A stretch of 34,752 bases of DNA. Origin: a virus. This document shows, in pieces, positions 20,136-26,959 of this stretch. The stretch covers positions 1 through 34,752 of the IMG/VR virus record IMGVR_UViG_3300018428_000086, one strand, 5' to 3'. The notes beneath the pieces were generated by a model. The model saw nothing but the letters and a program-made list of their open reading frames with translations. It searched no databases and was not told where the DNA came from. Every line of letters begins with the position of its first letter. Within the stretch, counting starts at the first letter, position 1. The translations under genes and the position numbers were made by a program.

Positions 20136-20576
20136 CTAATTGTCTTTGACCTTGGGCACCGCGAACAGGTCTATGCCTTCATTTGTTAATTCAGTGACTT
20201 CCTTCTTTGTGGGTTTGCCATAGAACTCCAGATTCCTTTCACCATTGTGTGCCTTTCTGGCCTCCCGAGCAAACTTTTTACCAACGTTCTCGAAATTTTT
20301 CTCCACATGATTCTGTATCTGCTTCAGCAGTGTCCGGGCCTGTCCTCCCATAACCATCTGATCTCCTGTGAGCTCTTCCATTTTGGCCTTGCCTCGTTTT
20401 CTCGCCGTGGACTTTTTACCAACCGCGGGTGCCATTATGTCTTTACGCACTCGGGTGCTGTCGCACATGGGACATAACAACTGTCCCTTTGCCAACTGGT
20501 TTTCGTAGTCTTCGTTGCTTGGGAACCAGCCTTCGAACTTGGCGGAACATTCACACTTGAGGGCGAACTTGATCAT
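20136..20576 (-). CDS. DUF1178 family protein
   Basis: 146 residues. MIKFALKCECSAKFEGWFPS, then EDYENQLAKGQLLCPMCDST and IMAPAVG match the DUF1178 pattern (PF06676), a small family common in alphaproteobacteria. Two Cys pairs (C8/C10 and C35/C38) probably bind zinc. The end GIDLFAVPKV also fits the family. Role unknown. TGTAAATA lies five bases before the ATG, so expression is late and leaderless. A host gene captured by the phage is the likely origin. Confidence 0.85.
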   Translation of the reverse strand: MIKFALKCECSAKFEGWFPSNEDYENQLAKGQLLCPMCDSTRVRKDIMAPAVGKKSTARKRGKAKMEELTGDQMVMGGQARTLLKQIQNHVEKNFENVGKKFAREARKAHNGERNLEFYGKPTKKEVTELTNEGIDLFAVPKVKDN

Positions 20577-20581
20577 ATTTG

Positions 20582-20589
20582 TATTTACA
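20582..20589 (-). promoter_or_regulatory. T4-type late promoter
   Basis: TGTAAATA on the minus strand, five bases (CAAAT), ATG at 20576. It lies only nine bases from the rightward early promoter's -35. Confidence 0.6.
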
Positions 20590-20598
20590 TTATACAGG

Positions 20599-20626
20599 TT
20601 GACGATAATTGTGTCTACTATATAAT
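20599..20626 (+). promoter_or_regulatory. sigma70-like early promoter
   Basis: TTGACG, 16-base spacer, TATAAT. The ATG of the next gene is six bases after the -10, so the transcript should be leaderless. Confidence 0.8.
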
Positions 20627-20632
20627 AACAAC

Positions 20633-20776
20633 ATGGCTATACACAACACATCTGGATACACACCAGGAAGACCCAAAAAGACTTCACAAGGCAAGAACAA
20701 GAGTCGAATAAAAATGAGCTCTATGAACAAGCACAAGAAGAGATCTTACAAGTCTTATAGGGGACAAGGCAAATAA
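20633..20776 (+). CDS. very basic 47-residue protein
   Basis: Starts at the predicted +1 of an early promoter. The product is rich in Lys, Arg and Ser (YTPGRPKKTSQGKNKSRIKM; ends YKSYRGQGK). From memory, short proteins with RPKKT...G and a YRGQG end are common in marine T4-like phages; function unknown, nucleic-acid binding likely from charge. No ribosome-binding site is possible ahead of the ATG if the start prediction is right. Confidence 0.68.
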   Translation: MAIHNTSGYTPGRPKKTSQGKNKSRIKMSSMNKHKKRSYKSYRGQGK

Positions 20777-20795
20777 ATTTAATATTTTTCGCCAT

Positions 20796-20803
20796 GTTAA
20801 ATA
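20796..20803 (+). promoter_or_regulatory. T4-type late promoter
   Basis: GTTAAATA, five bases (ATTCC), ATG at 20809. It overlaps an upstream in-frame ATG at 20794, which is why that ATG is rejected as the start. Confidence 0.75.
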
Positions 20804-20808
20804 ATTCC

Positions 20809-21927
20809 ATGGGAATGAATAGAGACACATATTGTTCGCTGGCTACAGCAGGGTTTGACTACCGACAAGGGCACGTGTGTTGTCACATAAAATCTCAAAA
20901 CAAATTTGACAGCCATCATGCACTGAACAACGACAAGGAGTTAAAGACTCTCAGGGAAGATCTCGCGAATGGTATCAAAAATCCACTCTGCGATTTCTGT
21001 TGGACCTGTGAAAAAAACGGTGTTGTGTCTAAAAGACAGCAATTTTCAAAACACAAAACAGAAAGTGAGACAGAGGAGGAGAACCAAAGTAAACAATTGA
21101 AGCACCTCGTGATAGATTCCGGCAACGTATGCAACCTTGCCTGCAGAACCTGTCAGCCAGAAATCAGTTCTGGCTTGTGGATCGAGTTTCAAGCCAAACT
21201 TGGTGACAAGATGCTAGACAAAAAACCATACAAAAGGACTCCGGTAGAATCGATACTGGCTAACGACCTGACGCACCTAGAAACAATAGAGGTGCTGGGA
21301 GGCGAGCCCTTCAAAAACTTTGACCACTTGAATGTACTCGAACATCTAGTAGAGAAAGGCATGTCTAAAAAAATAAGCCTGGCCTACGTCACCAACGGGA
21401 CCGTGCCTGTGCCGGACAAGCTCAAAGAAATCTCCACGCATTTCAACAAGATAGATTTGTGTCTAAGCATTGACGCAACTGGTGACCTTTTTGAATATAT
21501 TAGGTCAAACGGCAGGTGGCACGACGTCGAAGAAAATTTGAAAGAAATGAAGGCACTCCAGAAAGAATCATGCTTCACTTTAATGATTGCACCCTCTATC
21601 AGTTGCCTAAACGTACTGCACCTACCCAAGCTCACAGAATGGTTGATGCAGAACAAGTTGGTATGGATGCTGAATTTTGTGGACACCCCACAGCATTACT
21701 CTTTCTCGATTTTTAATGCAGGACAGAAGGAATTCATAAAAGAAAAGTTGAGTGATCTCAAAATTGGCAAGGACACCGTGTGTAAGAAATTAGACGACTC
21801 TACCTTTGATAAAGGTGCAAGGGATAGATTCTACAAAGAGTTGGATTTTACAAAATCATTCAAAAAACTAGATCATGAAGTGTATCTTCAGGAACTATTA
21901 CATCTATTAAAAAACAAAGGAGGATAA
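20809..21927 (+). CDS. radical SAM protein with N-terminal Cys region
   Basis: 372 residues. The 4Fe-4S/SAM motif CNLACRTC gives Cys108, 112 and 115 in the CxxxCxxC spacing. GGEP near 164-167 is the SAM-binding glycine motif. An N-terminal region with CC near 24-25 and CDFCWTC near 61-67 could hold a second cluster, as in the phage proteins annotated as twitch-domain radical SAM. These enzymes make the 5'-deoxyadenosyl radical; the substrate is unknown. The gene is followed directly by a small coiled-coil gene. It is one of three such proteins in the window. Confidence 0.88.
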   Translation: MGMNRDTYCSLATAGFDYRQGHVCCHIKSQNKFDSHHALNNDKELKTLREDLANGIKNPLCDFCWTCEKNGVVSKRQQFSKHKTESETEEENQSKQLKHLVIDSGNVCNLACRTCQPEISSGLWIEFQAKLGDKMLDKKPYKRTPVESILANDLTHLETIEVLGGEPFKNFDHLNVLEHLVEKGMSKKISLAYVTNGTVPVPDKLKEISTHFNKIDLCLSIDATGDLFEYIRSNGRWHDVEENLKEMKALQKESCFTLMIAPSISCLNVLHLPKLTEWLMQNKLVWMLNFVDTPQHYSFSIFNAGQKEFIKEKLSDLKIGKDTVCKKLDDSTFDKGARDRFYKELDFTKSFKKLDHEVYLQELLHLLKNKGG

Positions 21928-22089
21928 ATGGAAGACCTACAACAAAAAATAAGAATGCTAGAAGGAGAAGTAGGCAATCTCCAGGTACAGGTAAGCGAGT
22001 ACCAACAGATCGTCAAGGAACTTTCAGACAAGTTAAAGTTGTATGACCAAGTTCATGGTGCTGTTTTCATGCCTAGCACTAAGAAATAA
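21928..22089 (+). CDS. small coiled-coil protein, 53 residues
   Basis: The ATG is at 21928, with AGGAGG ahead formed by the 3' end of the radical SAM gene. The product is heptad-rich (LQQKIRMLEGEVGNLQVQVS, then EYQQIVKELSDKLKLY), predicting a coiled coil. It overlaps the convergent gene's stop by 11 bases. Possibly a partner of the radical SAM protein; inference only. Confidence 0.68.
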   Translation: MEDLQQKIRMLEGEVGNLQVQVSEYQQIVKELSDKLKLYDQVHGAVFMPSTKK

Positions 22090-22522
22090 CATTAGTGAGT
22101 CCAAAGTATACCGCGTCTTTCTTCTTGCGGAACTTGATCTGTTCGTAGTCGACTATGAACACGTTGAACTTGCCCCCATACTTCTTATAGATGGCCTCCT
22201 CGTCGAGTGGCCTGATAGTGATCCGACTTTGGTCTGGCAATTTGACCTGGTACCCCCAAAACATGGGCCACCAGTGCAATGGATTGAGACTGTTATAAAG
22301 TTCTTTCATAATGATAACCAAAAACAACGGTATAATAGTGAAAGGTTCCGCCCACCATGGAATCTTATCGAAGGTCAGATAGTCTATCAAATGCACCAAC
22401 GCTGTCCACAGGCCAAGTATAGTGGCCAATATACCCATCATTGGCCAAAACTCGCCCTCCATGTCAATATCTGGGTCAGGATGTGAATACATACGCCGGA
22501 ACAGTTGTTTTTTTGAATACAT
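22079..22522 (-). CDS. two-span membrane protein, 147 residues
   Basis: Basic N-terminus, then hydrophobic spans at about residues 25-48 (FWPMMGILATILGLWTALVH) and 57-72 (PFTIIPLFLVIIMKEL). An amphipathic region and a polar C-terminal domain ending KKKDAVYFGLTNVIS follow. TATAACTA seven bases before the ATG may be a weak late promoter. Not recognised; it could be a holin-like protein but lacks specific evidence. Confidence 0.68.
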   Translation of the reverse strand: MYSKKQLFRRMYSHPDPDIDMEGEFWPMMGILATILGLWTALVHLIDYLTFDKIPWWAEPFTIIPLFLVIIMKELYNSLNPLHWWPMFWGYQVKLPDQSRITIRPLDEEAIYKKYGGKFNVFIVDYEQIKFRKKKDAVYFGLTNVIS

Positions 22523-22598
22523 TGTAAATTAGTTATAGGACGAACGCATTTAAACAAAATAACCAGTAGACATTTGCTTTAATTGTAGTACAATTGAT

Positions 22599-22606
22599 AG
22601 TAAATA
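22599..22606 (+). promoter_or_regulatory. late promoter candidate
   Basis: AGTAAATA, eight bases before the ATG at 22615. Confidence 0.5.
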
Positions 22607-22614
22607 CCATTAGA

Positions 22615-22914
22615 ATGCAAAAACATACTAAAAGTTTATTAGAAGAGTTGAGTTCTATGCCTTTGAAAAGAGACAAAGAAGAAGTGGTCGAGAGCCGTGC
22701 CTCACACATCTTAGACTCAGCAATTAGGCTAATGACCTACATTCGCGAAAACTTTGACCAGGACACCGCATTCAAATTAGAGAAAAAATTCTATTCATCG
22801 ATGAAAGCCATGGACAGCTCAAAATTCTCAAAAGGAGTGGCTAGAATCAAGGAGAACAAAGACATCAAGAAAAATGTCCTCAAGACAATTGACGGTGAAT
22901 ACAACGAGGACTAA
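22615..22914 (+). CDS. helical hypothetical protein, 99 residues
   Basis: The start is the ATG at 22615 (MQKHTKSLLEELSSMPLKRD) rather than an upstream TTG, because the promoter lies between. The product is nearly all helix, with SRASHILDSAIRLMTYIREN and a Lys-rich end. It lies two bases ahead of the KWDG-protein gene, so the two form an operon. Function unknown. Confidence 0.7.
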   Translation: MQKHTKSLLEELSSMPLKRDKEEVVESRASHILDSAIRLMTYIRENFDQDTAFKLEKKFYSSMKAMDSSKFSKGVARIKENKDIKKNVLKTIDGEYNED

Positions 22915-22916
22915 TT

Positions 22917-24131
22917 ATGCTCATCGAAGACGTCCTTACTGAATTTAAAAGGACCCATCTAGAACACATAGAAGACATCATCATTACCGATGGTTACGAA
23001 GGTGGCAAGGCCGTTGTGGAGTATTTCAGAGGACTGTTGCTTACATTGAAGGGGACCAGTTCAGAAGCAATGAGCGTGTCCGTGAAGTGGGACGGAGCAC
23101 CTGCTGTGGTCTGTGGAACCAATCCTGCAAATGGAAAATTTTTCGTTGGCACAAAGTCAGTGTTTGCTCAGAATGCCAAAATCAATTACACTAAAAAAGA
23201 CATCGCTAAGAATCACGGAACCGAAGATCTTGGCCAGAAGTTGTTGAAGTGTCTCGTTCATCTAAAGAAACTGAACATCCGAGGAGTTGTGCAAGGTGAT
23301 TTACTTTTCACAGACGAAGACATAGTTAGGAAAAATGTAGACGGCAAACCCCACATAACATTTACGCCGAACACGATCACTTATGCAGTACCTGAACAAG
23401 GAAGCCTCGGGGCACAGGTAGACAGAGCGAAAGTTGGAATTATATTTCATACAAGTTATGTTGGCGACTCTTTGGCTGACATGAATGCTCAAGCAGGAGC
23501 GGACGTTGATTCATTCACAAAAAGTCCTGACGTGTTCTTTGACAATGCAACCTACAAGGATGTGTCTGGCAGTGCAAAATTTACAAACGACGAGACCAAG
23601 AAGTTCTTTAGCGGTATAGAAAAATTAGAAACGTTGCTGAACGCAGTGCCTACGAACTTATCAAGCGTGTTAGGACAGAATCAAGACTTTGTTCCCATGT
23701 TCCAGATGTATATCAATGCAATGGTCAAACAAGGGCAGTTGCCTGGCAACGTCAATCAGTTCCTACAGGGATTCAAAAAATTCTACGCAGATAGGATGCA
23801 ACAGCAGATATCTGGACTCAAGGCCCAGAAAGCCCTGCAGTTAAGGCAAGATAAAATGAAGCAGATGCCTGTTTTCCTGAACAGGGCTAAGAAACCTTTG
23901 CAGGCAATGTTGACTTTTTATAAGGCAGTGCAGACGATGAAGGCCTTTGTGTTGAAGAAGATGAACCAAGCACAGGCAATAGGATCTTTCCAACAAACGG
24001 ACGGTGGCCTAGAAGTCACAGAGCCTGAAGGATTTGTTGCCGTGGACAAGACAGGTAATGCCGTGAAACTTGTAGATAGATTAGGATTCTCAAGAAGGAA
24101 CTTGACTGCTGTCAGCAAATTCAAGAAATAG
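22917..24131 (+). CDS. phage protein with ligase-like KxDG motif (resembles DUF6267)
   Basis: 404 residues. SVKWDGAPAVVCG (Lys57) followed by GKFFVGTKS resembles motif I and Ia of covalent nucleotidyltransferases (DNA/RNA ligases and capping enzymes). GVVQGDLLF near 123-131 resembles motif III (DGEL-like). A clear motif IV (EGxVxK) or V is not visible, and the C-terminal 200 residues are helical and Gln/Lys-rich. From memory it belongs to a family in T4-like marine phages annotated as unknown (DUF6267). It may be a divergent or inactive nucleotidyltransferase. It overlaps the convergent gene's stop by about 40 bases. Confidence 0.72.
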   Translation: MLIEDVLTEFKRTHLEHIEDIIITDGYEGGKAVVEYFRGLLLTLKGTSSEAMSVSVKWDGAPAVVCGTNPANGKFFVGTKSVFAQNAKINYTKKDIAKNHGTEDLGQKLLKCLVHLKKLNIRGVVQGDLLFTDEDIVRKNVDGKPHITFTPNTITYAVPEQGSLGAQVDRAKVGIIFHTSYVGDSLADMNAQAGADVDSFTKSPDVFFDNATYKDVSGSAKFTNDETKKFFSGIEKLETLLNAVPTNLSSVLGQNQDFVPMFQMYINAMVKQGQLPGNVNQFLQGFKKFYADRMQQQISGLKAQKALQLRQDKMKQMPVFLNRAKKPLQAMLTFYKAVQTMKAFVLKKMNQAQAIGSFQQTDGGLEVTEPEGFVAVDKTGNAVKLVDRLGFSRRNLTAVSKFKK

Positions 24132-25163
24132 ATCTAAAGTTTTATTAATTTCTTTCGACATTTTATCTTTATCGAATAATGTATTGTAATTGTGTTGGCG
24201 TAGTGATTGTGTCTGCAAATATAGATCCTGCCAATTGATTGAAAGTAGATCTTTACATAGATTTACTATCTTGTCTATTCTCTTGTCTTGATCTTGTTCT
24301 AGGTCATAAGTCTCGTCAAAGTAAGATCCAAAAGTTTTGAATCCGATCTCCTTTAATTTTTGTAGGTAAAGATGGTTCCCATGCACCACGAAAGGATGTT
24401 GCGCCATGATAGGTTTCCATATTTTTTCTGTCATAAAGACTTCGTTGTTTGAGTCGTTGGTCTCTGACACCAGCGAACACGCAGTATCGTTGTATGGTGG
24501 CTCATAGATGTCTTGATCTTTGCCCCACCTCGGATAGTCTGCTGGATCTATTCCAGGCAACTCGTATTTTTTATCCAGTCGTCTTGGTGGCACACGTTCT
24601 ATGAAAGTGTGTATGCTGTTATCGAGTACGCCAGTGGACAAGAGTTTGTCATACAGTTTTACTCTGTGTGCCCTCGCACCCTTATTGAGATACAAGAAAT
24701 CATGTGTCTTGTGCCGGTGTGTGAATTTCAATGAGTTGGCATGATGCTTGTCATACATGTAATACCAGAACCATGACACGCCTCCGGTCCATGTCATGTA
24801 GGGATAAGGAATATCAACTTCGGGCATAGGCTTGCCTGCAAGGAATGTATTTGTGTCTATGTTTTCCTGCGACTCCCATGGGCAGGCCTTTATGAATACA
24901 AAACCCTGTTGGTGCAACAACTCTAGGCGCCTGGCAAGGTCATCCTTGTATGCTTGATTGCCTATCATCCTGTCATTGTGTATCTGCGAGTCTATGAACG
25001 CAAACCTACGATCGTAACTGTCTAAGTCAAAACCATGCAGTGTGTAATACTCACCTGTGTAGTCAAACTTCTGTCCTTCCATTGTGTTGTAGTCAATGAA
25101 TCTTTCGTATGACAGGTGATCTCCTGTCTTCATCACGTCGGTCAATATAAAGTTACGTTGCAT
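24090..25163 (-). CDS. glycosyltransferase-like protein
   Basis: 357 residues from the ATG at 25163 (MQRNFILTDVMKTGDHLSYE); the frame is open 108 bases further but that region belongs to the divergent gene. The most telling stretch is SLVSETNDSNNEVFMTEKIW, then KPIMAQHPFVVHGN. A conserved Glu followed by TEKI..P...HPFV..G is the nucleotide-sugar-binding pattern of GT-B enzymes such as GT10/GT47-like families. FLYLNKGARAHR lies upstream of it. The acceptor is unknown; it could glycosylate a virion protein, DNA or host surface. It is distant from canonical members, so the assignment is tentative. Confidence 0.58.
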   Translation of the reverse strand: MQRNFILTDVMKTGDHLSYERFIDYNTMEGQKFDYTGEYYTLHGFDLDSYDRRFAFIDSQIHNDRMIGNQAYKDDLARRLELLHQQGFVFIKACPWESQENIDTNTFLAGKPMPEVDIPYPYMTWTGGVSWFWYYMYDKHHANSLKFTHRHKTHDFLYLNKGARAHRVKLYDKLLSTGVLDNSIHTFIERVPPRRLDKKYELPGIDPADYPRWGKDQDIYEPPYNDTACSLVSETNDSNNEVFMTEKIWKPIMAQHPFVVHGNHLYLQKLKEIGFKTFGSYFDETYDLEQDQDKRIDKIVNLCKDLLSINWQDLYLQTQSLRQHNYNTLFDKDKMSKEINKTLDLFLEFADSSQVPS

Positions 25164-25169
25164 GTCGTC

Positions 25170-25177
25170 TATAAATA
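25170..25177 (+). promoter_or_regulatory. perfect T4 late promoter TATAAATA
   Basis: TATAAATA, five bases (TGTGT), ATG at 25183. The reverse complement TATTTATA sits six bases before the divergent ATG at 25163, so it may also serve that gene. Confidence 0.8.
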
Positions 25178-25182
25178 TGTGT

Positions 25183-25749
25183 ATGCTAACACCATTTCTT
25201 AAGTATGTATCTGAGGGTAAAGTGATAAGACGGCATAATGACTTGCAGAGATTCACTTTTCCCGAAGTCACAGAGAGAATTTATCTGAGTTTCCTAGCAC
25301 TGGCCTTGATGAGTCAGTTGAAACAGACACAGTCTTTTACCAAAATGTACGCAGACCAGACAATGGCAAAGGGCACCTTTGACCAGGTGAGGATGATCAA
25401 CAATGATCTTGCAAACATGATGGCAATAGTGTCGGGAGACCCTGAAATCACTAAAAAACTCAAGAACAAGAACCAGGCACAGGCCATGAGGCAAAGGCAA
25501 ACATTGCCCGTGATGGCCGTGAGAAGATACCTCAGAAGTTTCGAAGATCATTATAGTAACCTTTCCATGCTGGAGAGGTCATTGAACATAAACGACGCCA
25601 ACTATCGTAACCTGCGCAGATCGGTGGCCAACTATGGTAATCTAGACAAACGGACAAAAAAACAAGTGATCGACAAAATAAATCAATATCTCAAATCAAA
25701 GTTGCCCAACACAGACATACAAAGAAAATTCAAGGAGATCAATGCCTAA
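25183..25749 (+). CDS. helical hypothetical protein, 188 residues
   Basis: The start at 25183 (MLTPFLKYVSEGKVIRRHND) is fixed by the perfect late promoter; a longer frame would overlap that promoter. The product is helical and basic, with many Gln, Asn, Arg and Met residues (KNKNQAQAMRQRQTLPVMAV). Not recognised; composition fits a virion or scaffold-associated protein. Its stop overlaps the first Cys-rich mini-gene (ATGCCTAA). Confidence 0.72.
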   Translation: MLTPFLKYVSEGKVIRRHNDLQRFTFPEVTERIYLSFLALALMSQLKQTQSFTKMYADQTMAKGTFDQVRMINNDLANMMAIVSGDPEITKKLKNKNQAQAMRQRQTLPVMAVRRYLRSFEDHYSNLSMLERSLNINDANYRNLRRSVANYGNLDKRTKKQVIDKINQYLKSKLPNTDIQRKFKEINA

Positions 25750-25873
25750 GAGAGAAGAACGATGCCACAGGTGTTCTTGTGAGCGGCACTGTGATGAAGA
25801 ATGCAAGAACTGTGAGAACTGTGAGACCTGTGACTGTTTGAAATGTTTGCAGAGATTCAACCCTGTGGGGTAG
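25742..25873 (+). CDS. Cys-rich metallothionein-like mini-protein 1
   Basis: 43 residues with ten Cys. From residue 11 it follows the spacing CxCExHCx3CxxCxxCxxCxCxxC, shared exactly with the next mini-protein. The remainder is charged (Lys, Glu, Arg). Dense Cys in CxC and CxxC steps with almost no hydrophobic core is typical of metal-binding (Zn/Cu/Cd or Fe-S) peptides. The ATG overlaps the upstream stop, so it is translated by coupling. Alternatives are a disulphide-rich peptide or a zinc-knuckle regulator. Confidence 0.72.
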   Translation: MPKREERCHRCSCERHCDEECKNCENCETCDCLKCLQRFNPVG

Positions 25874-25880
25874 TTAAATA
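25873..25880 (+). promoter_or_regulatory. T4-type late promoter
   Basis: GTTAAATA, five bases (ACAGC), ATG at 25886. It begins on the last base of the upstream stop codon. Confidence 0.75.
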
Positions 25881-25885
25881 ACAGC

Positions 25886-26002
25886 ATGATTGAATGTGTA
25901 TGTGAATGTGGTTGTGAACACCACTGTGAGAGATCGTGTGCAGAGTGCCTCGATTGTCCTGACTGCATGTGTAAATGCTGTAAAGAAGAACAAAAATCCT
26001 AA
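25886..26002 (+). CDS. Cys-rich metallothionein-like mini-protein 2
   Basis: 38 residues with twelve Cys, including CVCECGC near the start and CMCKCC near the end. Aligns with mini-protein 1 over 25 residues without a gap, matching every shared cysteine plus the E and H of CxCExHC. Has its own late promoter at the leaderless spacing, so its dosage can differ from mini-protein 1. Function not known; metal binding is inferred from the cysteine pattern. Confidence 0.72.
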   Translation: MIECVCECGCEHHCERSCAECLDCPDCMCKCCKEEQKS

Positions 26003-26030
26003 TATTAGCGGTTAATTTACCAAATTTGCC

Positions 26031-26038
26031 AATAAATA
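26031..26038 (+). promoter_or_regulatory. T4-type late promoter with long leader
   Basis: AATAAATA. Unlike most late promoters here, it leaves a leader of about 58 bases before the ATG at 26102, containing a hairpin and a strong AAGGAGG. Confidence 0.72.
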
Positions 26039-26046
26039 CATTTAAC

Positions 26047-26067
26047 GTGATGTCTGAGCGACGTCAC
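26047..26067 (+). promoter_or_regulatory. 5'-terminal mRNA hairpin
   Basis: GTGATGTC-TGAGC-GACGTCAC, 8 bp with one G-T pair, beginning about three bases after the predicted transcription start. A stem at the very 5' end is a known way to protect mRNA from RNase E, fitting a highly expressed transcript. Confidence 0.6.
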
Positions 26068-26101
26068 AGTCATTGTAATCAGATAAAAAGGAGGATTAAA
26101 A

Positions 26102-26512
26102 ATGGCAATAAGTGAAAACAACACAACTCACGTAGCATCAGGTGAATTTTTAGGTAAAGACCTTGAGTTCTTGAACCAAACATTCCCAAGTTCTGTTGCG
26201 GCTAAGACGGCCAAAGACAGCACCATTGATGTGGTTGAGAAAACAATCCAAATCTACGCAAACATCGTAGGTGCGGGTCCGTTGGTTAACTCAAACGTAG
26301 AAAAGAACTACATAATTGAGGGCACTGACCAATTCGTAGGATCACCAGCAAGTGCAGGTGGTACTTTTACATTAACAACAAGTTCTGCAAACGCAACAGC
26401 AGGAACTTTGGCCACAGCAGTACAGGCCTTAGGAACTGTTGACTCTATCGACATGGGTTCAGAAACGTCTTTCGTTACTAACCTTGCGATGAGAAAAGCG
26501 ACGTTAGAGTAA
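26102..26512 (+). CDS. abundant late protein, paralogue 1 of 3
   Basis: 136 residues with AAGGAGG ahead. Begins MAISENN and has FLGKDLEFLNQTF near residue 16. The rest is Ala/Thr/Ser/Gly-rich with few charged or aromatic residues and no Cys, like a virion surface or fibre protein. The strong promoter, 5' hairpin, good ribosome-binding site and terminator suggest high expression. The same N-terminal plan recurs in the next two genes. Structural role is inference; it is not a recognised T4 protein. Confidence 0.72.
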   Translation: MAISENNTTHVASGEFLGKDLEFLNQTFPSSVAAKTAKDSTIDVVEKTIQIYANIVGAGPLVNSNVEKNYIIEGTDQFVGSPASAGGTFTLTTSSANATAGTLATAVQALGTVDSIDMGSETSFVTNLAMRKATLE

Positions 26513-26534
26513 TTTTAGTAAGGAGACATAGACA

Positions 26535-26933
26535 ATGCCAATTTCTAAAAATAACTTTGCAATTAACTTGAACAACGAGTTTGAGGGAGTAGATGTTGCA
26601 TTCTTAACAGTTGACTACATCAATCCCATGAACGCGGAGACTACTGATCCATTAGCAACTGCCAACACGGCCGGCCTTGCGTTAGTCGAAGAGGCAATCC
26701 AAAACCAAGGTGTGAACATCATTGGTAAGGGTGGTCTTGCTGTCGGTAACACAGAGGTGACTTACATGGTGAGAGCGGACGCTCTTGACACTATAAGTTC
26801 AACGACTACTGTGGCGGCTATCCAATCAGCGATCCAGGCGCTTAACTCAAACTCAAAAATCACAGCAACTATTTCAAGTGCAACAGTGACATCGAACACA
26901 ACAGGTGCTTCGGACACTGGTGTAAATGCTTAA
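26535..26933 (+). CDS. abundant late protein, paralogue 2 of 3
   Basis: 132 residues, AAGGAGAC ahead. Begins MPISKNN with FEGVDVAFLTVDY in the place of FLGKDLEFLNQTF of paralogue 1. Ser/Thr/Ala/Asn-rich C-terminal half (STTTVAAIQSAIQALNSNSK). Separated by 22 bases from paralogue 1 and 26 from paralogue 3, each with its own ribosome-binding site. Confidence 0.72.
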   Translation: MPISKNNFAINLNNEFEGVDVAFLTVDYINPMNAETTDPLATANTAGLALVEEAIQNQGVNIIGKGGLAVGNTEVTYMVRADALDTISSTTTVAAIQSAIQALNSNSKITATISSATVTSNTTGASDTGVNA

Positions 26934-26959
26934 TAGTTTAGTATAGGAGGAGAAAAAAA

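Noticed and set aside
24090-25271. Longer 393-residue version of the glycosyltransferase-like protein
   Set aside because: The extension covers the start and promoter of the divergent gene at 25183.
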